From: Nymphaea colorata
Taxonomy: Eukaryota; Streptophyta; Magnoliopsida; Nymphaeales; Nymphaeaceae
Direction: 5' to 3'
Assembly: GCF_008831285.2 (NCBI RefSeq)
Contig: NC_045141.1
Coordinates: 3,489,224 to 3,553,223, forward strand
DNA length: 64,000 nt
Positions 60,376-64,000 of the stretch are shown in pieces. The notes beneath the pieces are model-generated. The model was not told the origin of the DNA, did not search any database, and was given only the letters and a program-made list of their open reading frames with translations. The stretch's first letter is position 1. Each line of letters begins with the position of its first letter. The position numbers and the translations under genes were made by a program.

Positions 60376-63300
60376 AATGTAGATGATGCATCGCACATGC
60401 ATTGTCTTCATGGTCCTTTAACTCTATGTTAAATGTAGTCCAACAATCAAAACCTTGAGTTTCTAGTGATTGATCTTGTGCCCAAGTTTATAGGTTTAAG
60501 CGAACAAGTTAGGCTTTCCAAATGTCATGTACACTACTAGGCTTGCTTAGGTCCTTGAATCATGTAGCTGTAACATTAGTGTGAACCCAATACTGTACTA
60601 GTAGTTATTGAGCAAAGTTAGTATTGGTTAGATAAGGATCCCAAGTTAGGTGTATACAACTCTAATTTGTAGTAGATAACTGCAAGCTGCATATGTAGTG
60701 TATCTAGTCCACTCACCTTGCTTCGCTACCACATTTCATTGCATACATGATCTATCATTCATTATAACATGATGTTTAGCTTAATTTGTATGGATGAGGG
60801 GTATGGCCCCTCAATATGCATAATTGTGATGAGCATGCAATGGGTGTTTCATGATGATACATGATAGGTTCCGAGAATCAACAATACTAGGATTACTCTA
60901 CATACTCACCACTTTACCTACATTGTCACCAATCTACCAATTTAGAACTCTAAGAATTGTCTAAAGCTAGATCATTCAAGATCATTCTCGCCTTTACAGG
61001 TCCTTTATGGCCATTAAAGCCAGCTTAGCAGCCTTTGTTTAGCTAAGAACCAGCTCAGTCTAATATGAGCAGCTTATTTAGCCGAATCACTTGCCATTTA
61101 TAAATCACCAAGACCTTGTCAGACCTGGCCGAACTGAACTCAACATAGATTCATCATAGTGCAAATTGAGTATTTCCATAGTTATTTGTCGTTTTAAAAT
61201 CCAAACTTGAGTTCTAGAGTAGTTGTCCTGACAGTGCAGCATCACCTTTTCACTTATTTTGTAGGATCCGAGCTAAATTTCAGCTCAACTTGAACAAGTC
61301 AACCTACACCAAGCTGAGATCATGTTCTTTAGTGTTGGATCTGAGTATTCTCAGCCAAGTTTGAGTTAATTCATCTTGGAATGAGTTCATTTTCAGTGTT
61401 ACAGATTCACTAAGTCTTGTTTAGTTCTAGACCTGTCACTCAGGGTGCAGCTCACCGTCAGATTTCATTTCTGATCAATCCAAGAATCAGATTTTTGTTT
61501 TCTTCACATCATTTTCATGAGATACACTTCAACATAGTGTTTCTAAGTTTTGTTTCGGTTGCCACCCATACCTCATTTTTCCTTTTGACCCTTGGTTATC
61601 GCTTTAAAAGTTATCATTTTGATGCCCATATGTTTAGAAAAATATGATTTTTGATGTGCAAACAAAAGAGTTTTTATCTAGAACTTGGTGTGCCTCTAGA
61701 TCTAGGCTTGATCCACAACCCTATGTGATCAGTCTGCCCACTTACTTGCAGAACCGAGCTTCTATGCTAGGGGTAAAACTATCTTTTTTAATAAATGCAC
61801 TATTTCTTCATGAACCTAAGTTATGAGTTGCATGATCATAACTTCGGAGCATACATGTATTAAAATGAAGCCGATTAGGCCCAAGCCCAGCTAGGCCTAC
61901 TTGAACCAAGATGAGTTAGCTTAGTGGAACCCAGCAGAAACTAGGCCCAGCCTAGGTCCAAACTAAGTTCAAAACTAAACCTAGCCTAGGTCACACAAGC
62001 AGACTGAGTTTGAACCACCTAGCCTAGAGTGGGCCAGGTTTGGACACACCCAATCTAGATCTCTGCATCAATTTCAAAATCTGAAATCTGCATATGTTAA
62101 GATTCATGTCTCACGTTCATATTTATATATCAGATCTCTAATTCAGATTAGTATATCATATCTAGATCTATTTTCTAGAAGTGAGCAACCCTGAGGGAAT
62201 GCCAGCTCCAAATCTCAAAGGGCCATGGTAGTATGCCCTCAGCACTATATGCCACCAAGATTGGCAGGTTGATCCACTATTACTGGATCCCCTCCCAATG
62301 GGCTTATCCACCATTTCTTTCACTTATTCTGCCTTATTGTCTTTGAGCTTTAGGCAGCACATGTTGGTTTCTCTATCATAGAAGGCATGAGGTCTTCTAC
62401 CACTAAGTCAACTAAGGATGTTCCCACCATAACACATTTCTTCTTCTTTGGTTCAGTTCTTTCTATAGGCCTCAGAACCATATCCACATCCAAGATCTAA
62501 GTTCAATGAACCTAGACACATGCCAATACAAGGTTCTACGTAGAAATCCCTCTCTTAATTTCATATTGTAAGTTGGATGTCAACAGAAACCATTGTTGAT
62601 GAACTATGTAGAATTCTCTGCAGATCATTTTCCTTAAGTCATAACCAAATTTTGTGTTGTTTTGAGCCTGAAACGAATAAACACTGTTTTCTTATGCATG
62701 ACATAACCTACTGTTTTCTATCTATAACCTAAGGTTTTGAGAGGACACATTTTCGAAGGGAGCTTTAGTCATGTATCGAAAGTTTGGGAGAGTTTTTCTC
62801 TCCCATACACCTATAAAAAAGGGTTCGTCTCTCCTTTTCTGCAAACAATTTTTTAAAAGCCACTTGTAAGTAAAACAAATGTAGGGAAAGCCCAAATGAG
62901 TATCGAAGCCAGCTTAAGAAAAGTTTAAACTTTTTAACTCTTGAAGTTGGCGTTTAGTCTTAGATTCGAACTTCATTAGCACTCAATGAAGAAACTTAGG
63001 TAGATTCAATAGAGCCACTTGGGGTCATGGGAGTAGTCTTGGTCAGGCTTCTACGCCCTAGATAATTTCCTTTTTTCCTATCTTCTTTCTCATTTTCTAT
63101 TTACTTATTTAGTTTTCTTGAAGTATGTCTTAGGTATTTGTTTTCTTAATTGTAGCATCTTTAATTTAATTTTTTCCTTCCTTAGTCTAGGGTAGTTTTG
63201 ATTTTCATAAAGCATGCTCTATATTAGCTTTTTCAGCTTTCATAGATAATCGTTTAATTTCAAGTCTTCAGGATAGGCATGAGGCCAGAGATGCCTCTCT

Positions 63301-64000
63301 CACTCTCACTTTTAATTTCAGTCTTTCATTTTAATATTTCAACCTTTAATCTTAAATTCACATCAAGCATATAAATTTATTATCCATATAATATGTTAGA
63401 ATTATGCATACAGAGCACCAAAGTTTAAAACATGTACCCAGAATCACATCACAAGCATGACTTGCACAAAAATTGAGTTAAGTTGGTCAATAAGATCCAT
63501 GCCTTGAGGTAGTAGCATTAACATGTGAAAGGCTAAACTTACATCAGCTTCCACAAGTACACTTTCAAATCATAGTCATATAAAACATATCTAAAACCAA
63601 GCCCTTTTCCATAATCAATTTTCTAAAATCTAGATGCATATATGGTCAGGGTATAAGCTAGATTCCACCCATGCATGCCTTTTGGAGCCTAGCCTAGACC
63701 GGCCCTGGAACCCTCCATTGAATTCATAGAACCTAGAACGAGGTCCTCTTTGGCCGACCCCTACAAGATTTTCTTTCAATGTCTAATTAAGACTAGACAT
63801 TGAAGCCAATACAATTTTTTACTTTATGAAAAGACCAAAATATCCTTGGTTGGGAAATGATGGGTTTTTATGTAATTACGACCTACCTTTCAGCCTATGA
63901 AAAGACAAAAATGCCGTAATGAGAAAATTATTCATTTTCTAGTCATGATGACCTATTTTTTAGCTTGGAGGGCAATTGGTATTAGGGTGCGGAGTTTGGT
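60376..64000. other. Repeat-like region without genes
   Basis: It contains the second arm of the ~570-bp inverted repeat (60,945-61,530), a CCTAGGC-rich tract at 61,880-62,050, and a promoter-like CCTATAAAAAAGG followed by CTCTCC at 62,809-62,836, as in some LTR U3-R regions. The direct-repeat partner of 53.7 kb is at 63,690-63,870, and a ~72-bp tandem duplication starts near 63,826 and 63,898. It reads as old LTR-retrotransposon debris; no coding domain was recognised. Confidence 0.45.
60945..61530. repeat. Second arm of the diverged inverted repeat (partner 46,830-47,400)
   Basis: Read in the forward direction it aligns with the reverse complement of 46,830-47,400 throughout, with shared blocks in the same order and many substitutions and small indels. 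Confidence 0.7.

Overview
The window is nuclear DNA from a flowering plant. It is AT-rich, has many (TA)n and (GA)n microsatellites, and is dominated by nested, decayed transposable elements around one split host gene. The sequence does not identify the species. No bacterial, organellar, rRNA or CRISPR features were seen, and no tRNA was recognised.

Layout. 1-6.2 kb is gene-poor, with a small inverted-repeat element at 2.3 kb. 6.2-8.5 kb is a wrecked endogenous pararetrovirus (Caulimoviridae-type zinc knuckle, protease, reverse transcriptase, start of RNase H) with an 80-bp segment triplicated in the RT region. It abuts head-on a truncated minus-strand Copia element (8.5-11.7 kb; one LTR, tRNA-iMet primer site, gag, protease, integrase). 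11,898-13,120 is an internally deleted Copia element with a perfect target-site duplication (TSD) CAACT. 15,551-21,010 is a full-length but dead Copia element (TSD ACACA). 21.5-30.1 kb is a minus-strand L1-type LINE, split by a younger full-length Copia element (22,422-28,140; TSD ATCTA; LTRs about 97% identical) and by a minisatellite region at 29.0-29.6 kb. Two arrays of short motifs in both orientations (around 14.1 and 21.3 kb, and 30.65-31.45 kb) look like subterminal regions of DNA transposons.

The only convincing host gene is at 40,695-43,558 on the minus strand: a three-exon gene for a 402-residue GNAT-family protein of the HOOKLESS1 (HLS1) type, with a TATA box about 54 bp upstream of the ATG. 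The sequence around it (31-40 kb and 43.6-46.2 kb) is mostly featureless intergenic DNA with microsatellites.

The right third is repeat wreckage: two ~200-bp hAT-like MITEs (37.0 and 46.3 kb), a FAR1/MULE-like relic at 52.5-52.8 kb, and a complete ~5-kb hAT element (55,395-60,367) with terminal inverted repeats, an 8-bp TSD (7/8) and a pseudogenised zinc-finger/hATC transposase. A diverged ~570-bp inverted repeat (46.8-47.4 versus 60.9-61.5 kb) brackets this part. No new biological system stands out. The most informative observations are element boundaries and nesting order, the hAT element and its probable MITE relatives, the RT-region triplication, and the palindromic minisatellite inside the LINE.
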